Positions 1-10,395 of a stretch of DNA of 64,000 nucleotides are shown piece by piece. Each line of letters starts with the position of its first letter. Within the stretch, counting starts at the first letter, position 1. The notes under the pieces were generated by a model, which saw only the letters and a list, made by a program, of their open reading frames with translations, searched no databases and was not told the origin of the DNA. A program made the translations under genes and the position numbers. The DNA comes from Equus caballus (Eukaryota; Chordata; Mammalia; Perissodactyla; Equidae): positions 13,251,001 to 13,315,000 of the forward strand of contig NC_091695.1 in assembly GCF_041296265.1 (NCBI RefSeq), given 5' to 3'.

Positions 1-169
1 CAACTTTATTCTAAGATAGTTTCCTATCATAGGGTGGGGAATAAATCTGACTAAATTCCAAGGACCTTCTGTCTCAGTGAAATTTCTAGAGATCCAGTGA
101 TGTGGAGCACATGAAGATATCTTTTCAAAGGTGAACTTATTTTTAGCTGCTGCATCTAGTCCCTCCTAT

Positions 170-895
170 AACAAAGAAGTCAGCACAACACCTAGTGAGC
201 CTCTTTGGATTTTGGAGGCAATACATTCCTCAATTAGGTGTGTTACTCAGGCCCATTTACCAAGTGGTCCATAGAGCTGCTAATATTGAGTAGGGACCAG
301 AAAAAGAGAAGGCTCTACAACAGCTCTAGGCTCCTATGTACGCTGTTATGCAACTTGGACCATTTGTTCCAGTAGATGCAGTGGTGCTTGAAGTGTCAGT
401 GGTGGATAGGGATGCTGTTTGGAGCCTTTGGGAGGCTACTATAGGTGAATGACAACACAGTCCCTAGGATTTTGGAGGAAAGCCTTGTCAATCTCTGTGG
501 ATAAGTAATCTTTTTTTTTTTTTTAAAGATTGGCCTTGAGCTAATATCTGTTGCCAATTCTCCTCTTTTTTTTGTTTCCTCCCCAAAGCCCAAGTATGTA
601 GTTGCATATACTAGTTGTAAGTCCTAGTTCTTCTGTGTGGGATGCTGCCTTAGTGTGTCTTGACAAGCAGTGTGTAGGTCCACACCCAGGATCCGAACTG
701 GCAAACCCTGGGCCACCGAAGCAGAGTGCACGAATTTAAACACTATGGTATTGGGCCAGCCCCAATTGTCTTTTTTTCAAGAGTGAGATCTTGGCCTGTC
801 ACTAGGCCTTAGTAGAAACTGAACACATGACCATGGCCTACAATGTTACTATTAGACCTATGATACCTATTATGAACTGAGTGTCATCTGATAAA
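170..895 (+). mobile_element. Endogenous retrovirus pol remnant (fossil)
   Basis: Short translated stretches on the + strand resemble the reverse transcriptase/RNase H junction of an endogenous retrovirus pol gene, most like ERV-L-type elements as I remember them. It is old and broken in several places, with no long frame and no visible LTRs beside it. An ERE SINE (510-764) sits inside it. The edges are approximate, and the element may run leftwards out of the window. Confidence 0.6.
510..764 (-). mobile_element. ERE SINE (equine tRNA-derived), minus strand
   Basis: It starts with a 14-T run (the reversed poly-A tail) and ends in GGGCCAGCCCC, the reversed ERE head GGGGCTGGCCC. The tRNA-like box B region reads GGATCCGAACTGG in reverse. 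It interrupts the retroviral pol fossil, so it is the younger of the two. Confidence 0.9.
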
Positions 896-1778
896 AATGT
901 TGAAATTTTTGATTTAAAGACACATATGTATTTCAAGGAAATTAAAATATAAACAAAATATTTAATGTTTGCCTTTCTATTTACTATGTTTCATCTTTTG
1001 TCTTTCTTTCTGAGACATGCATTTTCCTCTGGTATCATGTTGCTACAGGCTAAATGATTTGGTTGTCTTCTCCGGTAAATCAAGTTTGGTAGTAATGGAT
1101 TCTCTTTGCCTTCTTTTACTGACAGTTTCTATGGTTAAATTTCAGCCAATTTTTATTTTTGAATAGCTTCATTAATGTGACACTGAAGCAAATAATAAAC
1201 AAAACGCACATATCTAAAGCTTATAGTTGACAAATTCTTCATATATACACAGCAGTGAAACCATCATTGCAATCACGATAAGGAACATATCCATCATGCC
1301 CAGAAATTTCCTCATATTCCTCCTCTCATCCCCCCAGACAAGAAAAATGAAATTGAAATTTAATTCCATTGTGGCCAAGAACATATTCTGTATTATTATT
1401 TTTTTAACTATTGGGACTTTTTTTTAATGGTACAGCTTTTGGCTTATCTTGTTGAGTATTTTCCATAAAAAGGATGCATATGCTGTTGTGTTTGGAAATA
1501 TAGATAAAAACTTTAGGTCACACATTTTTATGCACAATTTCCATAACTGACAGCATGTGTACTTTTTCCAGTTATTTTATTAGAAATTGCCTTTTACATT
1601 TTTTTCTACAGTACTCTGCTCAGAGACTCATTTCAAACTGAGAGTTTTACTTTGTGAAGAAATTTTCAAATATGTAAGGAGTTGGAAAATCAATCACATT
1701 TGGGGATTCCTAAAAACAATTAAAATGCACATTTCAATATAGAAGGAGATTAACAAATTTTAAAATTTGACTAATAAG
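896..1778. other. Gene-free AT-rich stretch
   Basis: I see no gene and no repeat I can name here. The only long frame (1227-1427, 66 codons) has no recognisable domain and is probably chance. Confidence 0.6.
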
Positions 1779-2023
1779 GTGGGCTTGCCTGGTGGCACAG
1801 CTGTTAAGTTTGCACATTCGGCTTCTCGGTGGCCCGGGGCTGGCCATTTCAGAGCCCAGGTGCGAACATGGCACCACTTGGCAAAAGCCATGCTGTGGTA
1901 GGCATCCCACATATAAAGTAGATGAAGATGGGCATGGATGTTAGCTCGGGGCCAGTCTTCCTCAGCAAAAAATCCGGATGATTGGCAGTAGTTAGCTCAG
2001 GCCTAATCTTCCTCCAAAAAAAA
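1779..2023 (+). mobile_element. ERE SINE, plus strand
   Basis: It has a tRNA-like head, the body motifs CATGCTGTGGTAGGCATCCC and ATGTTAGCTC, and an A-rich tail. A 13-bp target-site duplication flanks it: AAAATTTGACTAA at 1762-1774 and AAAATTCGACTAA at 2024-2036 (one mismatch). Confidence 0.93.
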
Positions 2024-2036
2024 AAAATTCGACTAA

Positions 2037-2985
2037 AATTATATGGCTTAAAAATCTAGTAGAGAATGTTGAATAAACATTTCAAAAGACTTTAAAATAG
2101 ATATTTAAAGTCTGTTTAAATTTGATTTCATCAATATAGGGTTTATATGTGAATTGTGGCTTCTTACTATTTTTCTTCTCACCCTCCAGGAGTCTAATCT
2201 GATTTTCTTGACACAGTACTGAAAAGATTTCTGTTGCTAGAGAAGCCAAGTCCTAATGCCCAAGTGATATTCCTTTTTGTCTAATACCCTAATCACCAAA
2301 GACAATCAGATGGCTAAATCAAGAGTCAAGGTGCAAGGGGTGACAAAAAGGCATGGACACAAGAGAGGAGTGACTGACTGGGGGCCATTAACACATAACT
2401 GTAAGATGGTCTTTTTAATGACTCCATAATTGTCTATTATATTTATGCACCATATTTATTATAATATTTCTCAATATAAGCACACATTTGTCCAGTTTTT
2501 ATTGCTTAGAAAAATAGTGCTTCAGTAAACGTTATATTACTCATTTATTATTTGCATTAGTCCTTCTTATAATATATCCTTACACATTTAGCTTTTATTT
2601 CTATGAGGAAATCATTTAGTAATGACTGTATCACCTAAGGATGTTTTGTTTCTTTAATGGAGAATGTTAAGATAGTGTCTAGAAAGGCATTGGTGAAAGA
2701 ATGGAAAAATGGCATGATTTCAATTATAGAACATACTATATATCATATCATCTTGTTTAGACACCTCTATTTTTTAGTTACAGTGAAGAAGAAACTGACC
2801 TTTCAACATAAAACTGATAAATAAATGAACACAATTGGCAAAACTCTGACAACATACGGGTCTACTAAAAGAAATTACAGCAATTGTTTATTTAAAAATT
2901 TAAGACAATAGTCAAAATTAGATTTCAGTTAAATCTACACACAAATTAAATATATATAACAATAATTTTTGCTAGTTCTAATGTC
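2037..2985. other. 3' flank of OR10AG1, no gene seen
   Basis: AT-rich, no recognisable gene or repeat. A candidate polyadenylation signal for the minus-strand OR gene (AATAAA, read as TTTATT at 2887-2892) lies about 95 nt past its stop codon. Confidence 0.5.
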
Positions 2986-3897
2986 TCACAAGGCTGATAA
3001 TTTGCCAAGAAATTTTCTCAGTGCCTTTCTAACATCTTTGTTCCGCAGACTGTATATCAAAGGATTAAACATTGGGGTCAAAATGGTATAGAAAAGAGAG
3101 AGCAGTTTGTCCGTTCCTTCATACTGATTAGATTTAGGTTTTAAATAGGTGAGAGTGGCTGATCCATAAAATAAAACTACAACTATGAGATGGGAAGAAC
3201 AAATTGAAAATGCTTTGGTCTGTCCTGTGCTTGATGGCAATTTCAAGATGGTGGAGATAATTCTGCTATAGGACCTAAGTATCAACATAAAGGGAACAGT
3301 GACAAACAATACAGCAAATATGTAGATGAACATCTCATTCACAAAAATGTCTCCACAAGCCAGCTTCAGTAATGGGGGTATGTCACAGAAGAAGTGGTTG
3401 ATTTGGTTAGAACCACAAAAAGGCAGAGAGAAAATCTGGCATGTGTGCCCTATTCCAACTGGAACTCCATTGATCCAGGAGGCAACCACCAGCTGCACAC
3501 AGACCTTGTGGTTCATGACAAGAGGGTAGTGCAGAGGGTTACAAATGGCCACATAGCAATCATAGGCCATCAGAGCCAGAAGGAAACACTCAGTGCCTCC
3601 TAGTATAAGGAAGAAGCACATTTGTGTAGCACAGGCAAAAAAAGAAATATTTCCTTTCTGTGTCCAAAGGTCCATGAGAATTCTGGGAATTGTGACAGAA
3701 ACATAACAGATTTCTAGGAAGGAAAAATTGCTGAGGAAAAAATACATGGGGGTCTGAAGAATGGAATCTACTCTTGTTATTAGAATTATGATGCCATTTC
3801 CCAACAAGATAATCATGTAGATGACTAAGAATATCCCAAAAAGTAACCAGTGGAATTTGGGAATGTCAGAAAAGCCCAAGAGAACAAATTCCATCAT
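2986..3897 (-). CDS. OR10AG1: Olfactory receptor family 10, OR10AG1-like
   Basis: A class II odorant receptor, a seven-pass GPCR of olfactory cilia that signals through G-olf. The uninterrupted frame of 303 codons holds LLGNG (TM1, residues 31-35), TPMYFFLS (49-56), KAFSICSSHL (228-237, TM6) and PMFNPLIYSLRN (275-286, TM7). The sequence follows human OR10AG1 closely as I remember it, including MEFVLLGFSDIP at the start and WTQKGNIS (78-85). Two oddities: the DRY motif at the end of TM3 reads AYDCYVAIC, with Cys114 in place of the nearly invariant Arg; and the frame begins directly at MMEFVLLGF, so the usual short extracellular leader with an N-glycosylation site is absent. A 35-nt duplication covers the start codon (see the repeat at 3869-3935). 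The frame is open, but whether the receptor is functional is doubtful. Confidence 0.87.
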   Translation of the reverse strand: MMEFVLLGFSDIPKFHWLLFGIFLVIYMIILLGNGIIILITRVDSILQTPMYFFLSNFSFLEICYVSVTIPRILMDLWTQKGNISFFACATQMCFFLILGGTECFLLALMAYDCYVAICNPLHYPLVMNHKVCVQLVVASWINGVPVGIGHTCQIFSLPFCGSNQINHFFCDIPPLLKLACGDIFVNEMFIYIFAVLFVTVPFMLILRSYSRIISTILKLPSSTGQTKAFSICSSHLIVVVLFYGSATLTYLKPKSNQYEGTDKLLSLFYTILTPMFNPLIYSLRNKDVRKALRKFLGKLSAL

Positions 3898-3935
3898 TAC
3901 AGTGAAAAGCCCAAGAGAACAAATTCCATCATTAC
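3869..3935. repeat. 35-nt tandem duplication over the OR10AG1 start codon
   Basis: A 32-nt block at 3869-3900 recurs without a mismatch at 3904-3935, a period of 35 nt. It copies the first ten codons of OR10AG1 (minus strand) upstream of the gene. Because 35 is not a multiple of three, the upstream copy is out of frame with the gene. Confidence 0.95.
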
Positions 3936-3982
3936 AAATTATTTTCCCTCTGTGGACTTACATTTTTTGGCTGCATTTTCAT
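3897..3982 (-). promoter_or_regulatory. Two chained short upstream ORFs joined by TAATG
   Basis: Reading the minus strand, an ATG at 3982 opens 16 codons (MKMQPKNVSPQRENNL, with an N-V-S glycosylation sequon) and stops at TAA 3934-3932. That TAA shares its last A with an ATG at 3932, which opens 11 codons (MMEFVLLGFSL). These stop at TAA 3899-3897, again sharing an A with the OR10AG1 start at 3897. If the transcript includes this region, translation of OR10AG1 would depend on leaky scanning or stop-restart. The first frame looks like the lost leader of the receptor, now shifted out of frame (inference). Confidence 0.6.
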
Positions 3983-5643
3983 CTTTTATAATTGAATTGG
4001 AGCATGGACTTTGGTCTTTATAATTTCTCAAATATTTTCTGACACTTGTATTCTGTAGTTCTGGGAGATTTGATGTGAAACCCACAGCTATGAACTCATC
4101 TGCAGAAAAAAAAAAAAATAAACAAAGTGCTTAAATGATTTATAATCTTAGATTTGCATTCTAATTATACCAATAAGATACATAAAGCTAGATATTTTTA
4201 CTTAACCTTGCAGTGCAAGAAAGGAGAATGCAGATGACCTACTCTGGTCAAAACCCCAACTCAATTAACTATCAATTGATCAAAATTCCAAGAAATTTTC
4301 CCAATAAATCTAGTCCATAATATAATATCTGACCTGTGAGATCTAACACAATGTCCCACTGACTATTTGTATTTATGTCCTTTCTATCCTTGATATTACA
4401 TCCCATGATTCATTCTATAAAGAATATAGCACAATTCTCTCCCCAATGTATTACTCCACATACGATTCTGAATTAAATTAAAAATAGAAATTATTATTAG
4501 AATTGGTTATTTTATATGAATTGAGAGAAGGTAATTAAAAATGCAATGAGAATATAAAAGTCAAATATTTAATTTTCAAAGTCATAAGGTTCCAGTAATT
4601 CTCATTCTAATTTGTTGATTTTACTGCTTAAAAAACAACTTTTTGGCATTTAACTATTTTCAAACCTAGTAATATTTGGTCATATTGCTTTATTTTGAGC
4701 TGAAATTAAGTTTCCTAGGGAAAAGTAAAATCAGTATATAAAAAGTTCCACAAATGTAGTCAGATATTATGTCCAACTCCTGTCATATTTATGATCTGAT
4801 TTGACTGGGTAACAAAAATAAGAATAGGATATATGACAAAAAAGTTGAGCCAAATATTCTTTTCCAGAAAATTGTAATTTGGGAAAAATACATGCTTCAT
4901 GTTTTCCCCAATGGTAGGAGATTCCCTAATAAAAGGAGAGTCTTTCTTATAGACATTCTTTTATTTATAATGGCAACATTTACTTTATTATCAGTATAGC
5001 AAACTATGCTTAATTAATTTGAATATAATACATCATTCTTTGATGATAGTTTTCTTAATAGATTATTACTTAAAATGAATAATTAACACTATTGTAATTG
5101 TTAATATTAGAAAAAACAGGAATTTATATACTTCAAATGCTTCAAACTATTTAACTTTTTAATTCAGAAAGTCAGACATCTACAGGTACTATCTTAATGA
5201 ATGCATTTTTTACCAACATGTATCATATCATGATTTTAATTGTTTATTATTTATTGAATCTTGATTCTGAAATTTAAAAAAGTCTTGAATTGAATTAGAA
5301 TACCAACATATCAAAAGTTCATATTTACCTTTTACAACTTACATAAAGTTGCTCCTTTCTCATTCACGACTTTTTCAAAAATGCTAAATTGTTTAGGATC
5401 TCTACCATTTTTAAACAAAATCTTTCTCATCTTGCTTTTTAAAGAGCAAGTGCTCCTTACAGATGAAATAATCACTTCTTGCCTGTGGGAATACCTCATT
5501 TGCCTATTTACATCTAAACTGCTTTTTAAATGTTCTTGTTTGCAGTTAATTTGGTGTGTTTTTTCAAACAATTCTTCCAAAGTAGACCAGACTTTCCTGC
5601 AGCCTCTCTATGGAATATAATTTCATGCACTCTTCATTTCCCA
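3983..5643. other. AT-rich stretch, one unrecognised minus-strand frame
   Basis: Mostly featureless. At 5332-5580 the minus strand has an 82-codon frame rich in Lys, Ser, Arg and Glu (KTHQINCKQEH near its start). It has the look of a real coding exon or old processed pseudogene more than of chance, but I cannot name it. It is adjacent to the LTR inserted at 5644. Confidence 0.35.
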
Positions 5644-6234
5644 TGCCAAATAGAAATGGCAAGCAATAGGAAAAATTGGAGTATATGAGGAAGCCATTTG
5701 GTGTAAACCTAATTCGGCCTGACTTTGTTTTTTCCAAAAGGGCCTGACTGTGGCCATTGAGCATGCATTGTATATCTGCTTTAAACATTTACTATGGCAA
5801 GAACAAATGCCCTTAAGATAAAAGGTGCAACTTCCCCCCACATTGGCATTTCCTTAGGGATAAGCATCTTTCCTTAGGCTAGGAACTGATTGCTGCACTG
5901 GACTTTGACTACCCCACTCACAAGTGACCACCGAGTTTGAGTTAGAGACAACAGGCTAACCACACTGCTGTGTTCACTGAGACAGCAGACCTACCTGCTG
6001 TGTCCATCAATTGCTGTGCTGACAGAGCAGTCTCACGACTATTGTAAAAGGGACATTTCAATCCTATGTGAAACATCCTGTTTGGGGGTATATAACCACT
6101 CTGTTCACCCCTCTTCTTTGGTGCCCTTTCTTCCTTCTGGAAGAAAGGCCCTGTGCCATGGTCCTCACATTTTAGCTCAGAATAAACTCACCCAAATTTT
6201 CATTTATAGATTGTATGGATTATTTTTGTTGACA
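5644..6234 (+). mobile_element. Solo LTR, family A, copy 1 (ERV fossil)
   Basis: 591 nt beginning TG and ending CA, flanked by the 4-bp duplication CCCA (5640-5643 and 6235-6238), as class I (ERV1) elements make. It carries a TATA-like box (TATATAA near 6089) and an AATAAA signal (6181-6186), so it is oriented +. Two relatives lie at 9579 and 28125. No internal retroviral sequence is attached, so it is a solo LTR. It looks whole. By eye roughly nine in ten bases agree with the third copy, which suggests middle age. Confidence 0.82.
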
Positions 6235-6238
6235 CCCA

Positions 6239-6647
6239 AATACAGTCAGAGTGCACAGATGTCCTAGAAGAAGAAGTATTCTTGTCTGATGCTACCTGCA
6301 GGAAACTGTTCAAATTCATTACCTACTGATTTCTTACTTGTCTTATTTTATTTTCTATGGTTCCTCTGAAGAAAACTTTTCAGCAAATCATGCATGGTTA
6401 ACATCACCTAGACATGTTCTACTTATTTTCTCATCTTTAAGCAGTACTGGTTTGCTTTGTAGAAGAAGTAGACATTTGTGGGCGTGGGGTAAATTTTATG
6501 AAGACAAAGGCCATTCTGTATTACAAAAACTAAGGTTACTTTTTTCAAATTATGATTTTTCTCTCAGACACTGTGGAAGCCCCTGAACAGACAAACCAGG
6601 CTCGTTAATGAACTCTATAAACAAAGATTGAGAATAAATATTATCTG
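6239..6647. other. Gene-free segment
   Basis: No gene or named repeat recognised between the solo LTR and the next ERE. Confidence 0.45.
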
Positions 6648-6903
6648 GCCCATCCCAGTGGCACAGCAGTTGAGTTCTTGTGTTCCGTGTTGGTGGCCCG
6701 GGGTTTACCAGTTCAGATCCCAGGTGTGGACATATGCACCACTTGTCAGGACATGCTGTGGCAGGCACCCCACATATAAGGTAGAGGAAGATGGGAATGG
6801 ACGTTAGCTCAAGGCCAGTCTTCTTCAGCAAAATGAGGAGGATTGGCAGCAGATGTTAGCTCAGGGCTAATCTTCCTCAAAAAAAAAAAAGTATTTAATA
6901 AAA
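6648..6903 (+). mobile_element. ERE SINE, plus strand
   Basis: Typical ERE head and body (GGCAGCAGATGTTAGCTCAG) with a long A-rich tail. The 16-bp target-site duplication GAATAAATATTATCTG (6632-6647) recurs as GAACAAATATTATCTG (6904-6919). Confidence 0.93.
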
Positions 6904-6919
6904 GAACAAATATTATCTG

Positions 6920-7748
6920 TACAAATTTTTTAAAAATTAGAAGTTCCTCTTTCTTATTGTAACATTTAATAATTTAACCTTTCTCAATTTCAAGGTTCCT
7001 CCATACACTTCATGGGGAGCACCACTTCAAGCATGAACCTAATGTTTCAAGCCCCAATTTCCTGCTTTACTGTTGACTAAGACTTGTTTCCATATCAATT
7101 TGGTATTGTTTCTGCAACAGAGTTGTTAACAGGTGAGAGACTTTGCTCATCACTCTATCAGGAGAATGTTTCTTCCAACTTTGGGCCTCAACATTTTTCC
7201 TTACTCAGGAGGTTATAGTCGCTCTCTATTCTTTCACTACATGTGTTTTTGGAGAAGATAGACACTTCCAGATCTCCGACCTCTACTGGCTCTGACAAAG
7301 CACCCCAAAAACCCACTGCCAGGGAGGCAAAATTAGACACTAATAGGCAGAACAAGATATTTGTGTTTTCTGACTCTAGATAATGTGCTCCTGCCATCCT
7401 CACTGGTTTCAGCGCCAGCACTGAACAGATAGCAGGTGACAATGGGAAACTTATGACCAACTGATTGTGTAAAACACTGAGTTTTGGCCAGGAGACTCAA
7501 GTCACATGTTTTTCAGAGGAAAAGAATACCTAAAAGCCCACCCTACACATAGTGAGAATTTCTGGACTTGACACAAGCCTCCCATGGCCAGAAAAGAGAA
7601 GACACATTTTCTTTTTTTTTTATTTTCCATGGAAAACACTCCATCAGGGGGAGAAATTCTGACAAAAGTCTCATTGCTGAATTTGAGAAATACTCTTATT
7701 ACCAACTGAAGCAATGTGTGCATATGAATGAAGTAGTGAAACAAGATA
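6920..7748. other. Gene-free segment
   Basis: Somewhat GC-richer than its surroundings, with two minus-strand frames of 90-98 codons (7188-7460 and 7502-7798) that I do not recognise and consider chance or remnants. No named repeat identified. Confidence 0.4.
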
Positions 7749-8045
7749 CAGTCAGCCCTCTGCATCCTTGTTTCCGAATTCCAGGATTCAACTGCCAATG
7801 GAAAGGGTTACCATAGTTGCATCTGCACTCAACAGGTACATACTTTTTTCTTGTCATTATCCCCAACAACACACTATAACAACTATTTACATTGTATTAG
7901 GTAGTAGAAGTAATTTACTGATGATTTGAATCATATGGGAAAGTATGCATATATTCTATCCAAATACTACTTTAAATAAGGGCCTTGAGCATCCGCAGAT
8001 TTTAGTATCCACAGAGGTCCTGGAACCAATTCCCAGTGATACCGA
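7749..8045. mobile_element. MER2 (Tigger-type DNA transposon) fragment
   Basis: This matches the MER2 pattern as I remember it: CAGTCAGCCCTCTGCATCC at one edge, a middle with CTTGTCATTATCCC and TTACATTGTATTAGGTA, then GCATCCGCAGATTTTAGTAT and GGTCCTGGAACCAATTCCC near the other edge. It is a non-autonomous relative of the TcMar-Tigger family, fixed early in placental mammals. The right edge appears cut by the LTR that follows. Confidence 0.82.
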
Positions 8046-8542
8046 TGGGGTTCAGGGCAGGCAACCCCAAGATACGCCACACTGTTGTATTATCTCAAGC
8101 TGAAGAAAATAAAGGCTCAGAAGACTCAGGAATTTGACCTTTCCCCACTAACTGCCTAAAAGAAATTTAAAATAAAGACCTGTCCCCAGGACAGGCCATC
8201 ACTATAGATAATTCTGGGTATCCGCTAGACTGGGAGGATCCTCGCTAAGCCCACTCTTATCAAAGATCTATTTACCAAACATTGGCTTTTTCATTTCCAT
8301 GTGAGTTGCCTTCCTGCCATTTGAAGCCCCAAATCACTACCCGCAAAATCCTCCTTGTCTTTAGCTAAAGATACTTAAACAGGCATCCTCGGCTGGTTGG
8401 ATGAGCTATTCACTTTCTCCTGAGTTTCTCCTATGAATACATGCTATTAATCTTTGATTTTCTCCAGGTAACCTGCCTTTTTAATTGTTTGACCAGCCAT
8501 AAGAACCTTAAGGAAAAGGTGGGGTGGAATTCTTCCACTTCC
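8046..8542 (+). mobile_element. LTR, family B relative (ERV fossil) inside MER2
   Basis: The opening TGGGGTTCAGGGCAGG then CAACCCCAAGATACG, and the motif CCTCCTTGTCTTTAGCT, are shared with the LTR at 27725-28739. A possible 4-bp target duplication, CCGA, lies at 8042-8045 and 8543-8546, and the left copy belongs to MER2. The element is old and diverged. Confidence 0.55.
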
Positions 8543-8859
8543 CCGATAATACCCAGGACTATATACTATATGTAGTGCATGCAACTGCCTGATGCTTTTT
8601 ATGCCATCTCGCTGCTATTTATACGCCAGTTTCTACTTTCAACAGTTTCCTGTGACAGTCATCTGTGCTTCTGATTTTATTTTTGATGGATATCTACTTT
8701 ATGCTCTACACATACACAGCTCCATGATCATTTCCTGATAATCTACTGTATGTTTATTTTTTCTTATTCCTTCTTCTTTCATTCTTTTCTTTTCTTCATC
8801 TTTGCACATTCAAAAATATTTAAGGATTTGTTATGTGTAGAATATGTAACTTTTTCATT

Positions 8860-9574
8860 TCTTTTACTTTCTACCTCATTTATGTCTGTTTATTTAAACT
8901 GCAGCTAATTTTGACAGCATATATCTGTGTTCTGCTTTTGTGTTTTAATATCTACCTTTTAATTGGACTACTTAGTCCATAAGTATTTATAATGTCATTA
9001 TGATGTCCTGTTATTTTCTATTTCTTTCCATTTTTTTCTTTTTTTTTTTTTTTGCTGCTGTTCTTTTCTGCCAATTTTGGGCTTAAATTATTTTCTTTTT
9101 TTACATTTTATTTCTCCCCCTGCCTTTTCATACGTGCCACTTTTTATCATTTCAGTGATTGTTTCTGGGCTAAGAATTAAAAATATGCATCTTTAACTTG
9201 CCAAAGTTGACCTAGGGTGAAAAGTGTCCCATTTTAATCTTTCTCCTTTAGAAATGATTCTTCTGCTTTTCACATTCCACCTCATCCTTCCTATTTCACA
9301 CTACCCACTTCCCTCCCAACTCAGACTCCACAAATGTGATAATCTTATAACAGTATAATTCCCTTTCATCAATTTTCATTCTTTGTATTCCTGATATGAT
9401 CTATTTTACTTGTATGTATATGATAAATTGCAACTAACTCTATCATTATTTTAGTTTTAAATAGTTGTGTCAATATGATGTATAAAGATTGATTTTCTTT
9501 TGATTCATTCTAATAGAGTTGTCTTGCAGTTATATATATTTTAGACAATCTGATATTATTCCACCTGTCCTTGA
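8860..9574 (-). mobile_element. Old L1 fragment, minus strand
   Basis: The + strand is T-rich and carries phrases typical of reversed L1 ORF2, such as GGACTACTTAGTCCATAAG followed by TTATAATGTCATTATGATG. No open frame survives. The neighbouring LTR and ERE appear to have landed in this L1 or next to it. Confidence 0.5.
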
Positions 9575-9578
9575 GGCT

Positions 9579-10130
9579 TGACAAATAAAAAGGGCAAGGA
9601 ATAGGATATATTGGAGTATATAAGGAAGCCATTTGGTATAAACCTAATTTGGCCTTACTTTGTTTTTCCAAAAGGGCCTAACTGTGGCCATTGAGCATGC
9701 ATTGTATATCTGCTTAGACATTTTGAGATAAAGGTGCAACTTCCCTCCCCCTCCCAATGTAGGCATCTCCTTAAAGATTAAGCATCTTTCTTTAGGCTGG
9801 GAACTGATTGCAGCGCTCATCTGTGACCACCCAACTCGAGGCAACAGACCTGCCACCCTGTGGGGTACACTGAGACAGCAGGCCTGTCTGCTGTTTCCAT
9901 CAATTTCTGTGCTGACAGAGCAGCCTCATGACTATTGTAAAAGGGATATTTCAATCATATGTGAAACATACTCTTTGAGGGTATATAACCACCCTGTATA
10001 CCCCCACTTCTTTGGAGTACTCTGTTCCTTTGTGGAAAGACTCTACCGGGTTATAATCCTCAGATTTAAGCTCAGAATAAACTCACCCAAATTTTCATTT
10101 ATAGATTTGTATGGATTATTTTCGTCGACA
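9579..10130 (+). mobile_element. Solo LTR, family A, copy 2 (ERV fossil)
   Basis: Same family as 5644-6234: begins TGACAAATAAAA, ends GTCGACA, with a TATA-like box near 9982 and AATAAA at 10076-10081. The flanking tetramers GGCT (9575-9578) and CGCT (10131-10134) differ by one base and differ from the CCCA of copy 1, so the two are separate insertions and not the ends of one provirus. Confidence 0.8.
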
Positions 10131-10140
10131 CGCTCTAATC

Positions 10141-10387
10141 TTTTTTTTCCTTTGGTGAAGAAGATTGTCCCTGAGCTAACATCTTTTGCCAATCCTCCTC
10201 TTTTTGCTTGAGGAAGATTCTCCCTGAGCTAACATCAGTGCTAATCTTCCTCTGTTTTTTACGTAGGTGCTGCAACAGCTTGGCTTGATGAGTGGTGTGT
10301 AAGTCTATTCCAGGGATCCAAACCCACAAACCCAGGGCTGCTGAAGAAGAACACACAAACTTAACCTCTATGCAATCAGGCTGGCTC
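10141..10387 (-). mobile_element. ERE SINE, minus strand, at the end of an LTR
   Basis: Reversed ERE starting with a T run and ending in the reversed head (CAGGCTGGCTC). A short target duplication, CTCTAATC (10133-10140) and CTCCAATC (10388-10395), begins just past the last base of the LTR, so the SINE inserted at the LTR edge. Confidence 0.87.
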
Positions 10388-10395
10388 CTCCAATC

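Noticed and set aside
3326-3603. Plus-strand frames of 67-69 codons inside OR10AG1
   Set aside because: They lie antisense to a clear receptor gene and have no independent signal.
5644-10130. A provirus bounded by two LTR-A copies
   Set aside because: The flanking tetramers differ and the DNA between them holds MER2, L1, an ERE and another LTR instead of retroviral genes.
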